A stretch of DNA of 6,210 nt from Planctomycetes bacterium GWF2_50_10. Lineage in GTDB: Bacteria > Planctomycetota > Phycisphaerae > Sedimentisphaerales > GWF2-50-10. Positions 4,557 to 6,210 of this stretch are shown one piece after another. The DNA is taken from positions 27,850 to 34,059 of the forward strand of contig MHYB01000079.1 in NCBI GenBank assembly GCA_001824635.1, given 5' to 3'. The notes beneath the pieces were generated by a model, which saw only the letters and a list, made by a program, of their open reading frames with translations, searched no databases and was not told where the DNA came from. Positions within the stretch are counted from its first letter, which is position 1; the number at the start of each line of letters is the position of its first letter. The position numbers and the translations under genes were made by a program.

Positions 4557-5792
4557 TTACAGATCCTCATCCAAAATATGGCCGAGCCTTAGTTTCTTGG
4601 TTTTGAGATACTTCACATTATGCTCGCCGGGCGTTATCAGCAGGGGCACCTGTTCGACTATCTTTATTCCGTATACCTCCAGGCGGTTAATCTTTTTGGG
4701 GTTGTTTGTGAGTATGCGGATATTTTTTAGCCCCAGGTCGCGGAGTATCTGGGCGCCGATACCATAGTCGCGTTTATCGGCGAGAAATCCCAGCTTCAAA
4801 TTGGCATCGACGGTGTCCAGGCCCTGTTCCTGGAGTTTATATGCGTGCAGTTTTGCCGCAAGGCCTATCCCTCTGCCTTCCTGACGCAGGTAGATGAGAG
4901 CGCCTTTACCTGCCTTCTCGATCATTTTCATTGCCCCGACAAGCTGCTCGCCGCATTCGCATCGCTGCGAATGAAAGAGATCGCCGGTTAAGCATTCTGA
5001 ATGGACTCGCACCAGCACCGGTTCGTCGGTTTCAATAGGCCGACCCCTTTCGTCGAGCCTGCCTAAGTCGCCCTTGCATAGAGCCAGATGAGGCTCGGCA
5101 GATGTAATGCTTTCATAACCTATAAGGTTGAATTCGCCGTAATCCGTGGGGAGCTTGACGCTTTCAATTCGTTTTACCTGTGATTCCCTCTGTATGCGGT
5201 ACTCAACGATCCTTGCCACGGAAGTGATCTTGAGGTTATGGAGACCGCAGAACTGCATCAGTTCAGGAAGACGTGCCATTGTGCCGTCGTCGTTCATAAT
5301 CTCGCAGATTATGCCGGCCGGTTTCATGCCGGCAAGTCGCATAAGGTCGACTGCGCCTTCGGTCTGGCCTGCCCGTACGAGTACGCCGCCTTCGCGTGCC
5401 CTCAGCGGGAATATGTGGCCGGGCCTGGCGAGATCGACTGGCCTGGTGCCCTCGGCAATCGCTACTTTGATAGTATGGGCGCGATCAGCTGCGCTTATTC
5501 CGGTAGAGATACCCTGGGCGGCATCAATGCTCACTGTAAAGGCTGTGCCCAGGCGGGCGGTGTTTTCCATTGACTGGGGATGAAGCGACAATTCGTCGCA
5601 TTTTTCCGCTGTCAGCGGCAGGCATATAAGCCCTCTGGCATACCTGGCCATGAAATTGATGATTTCGGGCGTAACCGCCTCGGCTGCGCAAACGAGGTCG
5701 CCTTCGTTCTCGCGATCTTCATCATCTATGAGAACGATCATTCGACCTGCTTTGAGTTCTGCAAGTATTTCCGGTATATTCGATATTTCCAC
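4557..5792 (-). CDS. ribBA: Bifunctional 3,4-dihydroxy-2-butanone 4-phosphate synthase / GTP cyclohydrolase II
   Basis: The protein makes both precursors of riboflavin: the RibB half converts ribulose 5-phosphate to dihydroxybutanone phosphate, and the RibA half opens GTP to the diaminopyrimidine. From GTG at 5792 it has 411 residues, normal for the family. RibB (about 1-203) has DDEDRENEGD at 23-32 and TAFTVSIDAAQGIST with DRAHTI; its G-H-T-E motif reads AGQTEG, with Gln143 replacing the expected metal-binding His. RibA (about 205-405) has the zinc cysteines 267, 278 and 280 in HSECLTGDLFHSQRCECG, RQEGRGIGL from 303 and ANLKLGF followed by DKRDYGIGAQIL. The open frame runs on to 5921 but there it overlaps the upstream pgsA-like gene, so I chose GTG at 5792, about eight bases after AGGT; TTG at 5801 is too close to that site. 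No FMN riboswitch fits in the 20-base gap upstream. Confidence 0.95.
   Translation of the reverse strand: MEISNIPEILAELKAGRMIVLIDDEDRENEGDLVCAAEAVTPEIINFMARYARGLICLPLTAEKCDELSLHPQSMENTARLGTAFTVSIDAAQGISTGISAADRAHTIKVAIAEGTRPVDLARPGHIFPLRAREGGVLVRAGQTEGAVDLMRLAGMKPAGIICEIMNDDGTMARLPELMQFCGLHNLKITSVARIVEYRIQRESQVKRIESVKLPTDYGEFNLIGYESITSAEPHLALCKGDLGRLDERGRPIETDEPVLVRVHSECLTGDLFHSQRCECGEQLVGAMKMIEKAGKGALIYLRQEGRGIGLAAKLHAYKLQEQGLDTVDANLKLGFLADKRDYGIGAQILRDLGLKNIRILTNNPKKINRLEVYGIKIVEQVPLLITPGEHNVKYLKTKKLRLGHILDEDL
4564..4568 (-). promoter_or_regulatory. Ribosome binding site of the lipoprotein gene, inside the ribBA end
   Basis: GAGGA overlaps the last codons of ribBA and stands seven bases before TTG at 4556-4554. 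It is the main reason for accepting a TTG start with no gap after the ribBA stop codon. Confidence 0.7.
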
Positions 5793-5812
5793 TTTGATCA
5801 ACCTATGTAAAA

Positions 5813-6210
5813 TCAGCTTGTTTTCTTGTTCGAATGGTGGTTTTCGAACTCTTCGATATATTTTATGCCTGTCCTGATATAAAGCAGTGTGGCGATTATC
5901 GCCGTCGCCGCGGCAGACCACCAGAAAAACCTAAGCACCCAAATCCATCCGGGCAGGGATTTAGAGATCTCGGGCGCAATAAGTATGCCTGTTACCATTG
6001 AGAGCTGCAGGACGGTAGCCATCTTGCCGATATAGGCGGGCACGATCCTGATCTGGAGCGTAAGGAAGTAAACTATCAAAAACCCCATCAGCAGAAACAG
6101 GTCCTTGCCTAATATAAGCACGACAACCCAGTCGGGCAGTTCGAAATTTGGTACACACGCCCTGTCTGATGCCATCAGCAGCAGCGCAGAGGCCATCAGC
6201 AGCTTATCTG
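5813..6210 (-). CDS. pgsA: CDP-alcohol phosphatidyltransferase, probably CDP-diacylglycerol--glycerol-3-phosphate 3-phosphatidyltransferase (C-terminal part)
   Basis: Only the last 131 or so residues are present; the frame stays open to the window edge. It begins D-K-L-L, which matches the end of the family signature D-G-x2-A-R-x8-G-x3-D-x3-D (PxADKLL in PgsA); the Asp encoded at 6208-6206 would be the last catalytic Asp, and the rest of the motif lies outside. Hydrophobic segments follow: MASALLLMA, then WVVVLILGKDLFLLMGFLIV, a segment after the family-typical IGKMATVLQL, and a final one around WWSAAATAIIATLLY, before a polar tail ending HHSNKKTS. PgsA makes phosphatidylglycerol phosphate in the inner membrane. 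A related enzyme of the same superfamily cannot be excluded without the N-terminus. The TGA lies 20 bases before the ribBA start. Confidence 0.8.
   Translation of the reverse strand, partial: DKLLMASALLLMASDRACVPNFELPDWVVVLILGKDLFLLMGFLIVYFLTLQIRIVPAYIGKMATVLQLSMVTGILIAPEISKSLPGWIWVLRFFWWSAAATAIIATLLYIRTGIKYIEEFENHHSNKKTS

Larger units (their letters stand above)
1289..6210 (-). other. Six-gene minus-strand operon (pgsA-like, ribBA, lipoprotein, ECF sigma, anti-sigma, hemW)
   Basis: Six genes run in one direction with gaps of 20, 0 and 26 bases, then a 4-base overlap, then about 9 bases. None of the gaps has room for a terminator plus promoter, so they are very likely co-transcribed from a promoter beyond position 6210. 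I saw no clear ECF-type promoter just before the sigma gene, although one inside the lipoprotein coding region cannot be excluded. No intrinsic terminator is visible at the hemW end, where the convergent esterase gene begins after one base. Confidence 0.8.

Noticed and set aside
5793..5812. FMN riboswitch before ribBA
   Set aside because: Only 20 bases separate the pgsA-like stop from the ribBA start, far too few for this riboswitch, and no such structure is apparent elsewhere near the gene.
5793..5921. N-terminal extension of RibBA up to an ATG at 5921
   Set aside because: The extra residues do not resemble the start of any RibB, and the stretch overlaps the C-terminal coding region of the pgsA-like gene in another frame.

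Overview
The window looks like part of a planctomycete chromosome, most likely from the class Phycisphaerae. This is inferred from the style of the proteins: an ECF sigma factor paired with a zinc-free membrane anti-sigma factor, a small lipoprotein that resembles unnamed planctomycete proteins, and a CE7 carbohydrate esterase. No rRNA or other decisive marker is present. Coding GC appears close to 50%.

Layout. Positions 1-327 are non-coding, strongly depleted of G on the + strand, and carry two short tandem repeats with 7-base periodicity, C tracts and a palindrome. The + strand then carries one gene, a cytoplasmic CE7 acetyl xylan esterase / cephalosporin-C deacetylase (328-1287). Everything else, from 6210 down to 1289, is a compact minus-strand gene string: a CDP-alcohol phosphatidyltransferase (probably pgsA, cut by the window edge), bifunctional riboflavin enzyme ribBA, a small lipoprotein of unknown function, an ECF RNA polymerase sigma factor, its membrane-bound anti-sigma factor, and the radical-SAM heme chaperone hemW. 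Gaps are +20, 0, +26, -4 and about +9 bases, so this is almost certainly one operon with translational coupling. It meets the esterase gene tail to tail with a single base between the two stop codons.

How the genes fit together. The operon mixes housekeeping genes (phospholipid headgroup synthesis, flavin precursors, heme delivery) with a signalling cassette (lipoprotein, sigma, anti-sigma). Sigma and anti-sigma overlap by ATGA, which keeps their amounts matched. The lipoprotein lies directly upstream and may belong to the same envelope pathway, but that is inference from position only.

Points that most deserve a second look: (1) hemW has no ATG, GTG or TTG start upstream of its essential iron-sulfur cysteines, so it probably starts at ATT, and automated callers would truncate it; (2) four of the five internal operon genes appear to use non-ATG starts; (3) the RibB half of RibBA has Gln where the metal-binding His of the G-H-T-E motif is expected; (4) the periplasmic domain of the anti-sigma factor and the lipoprotein are not recognised; (5) heptad repeats fill the intergenic region. 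I found no CRISPR array, tRNA, rRNA, transposon or clearly novel multi-gene defence system.
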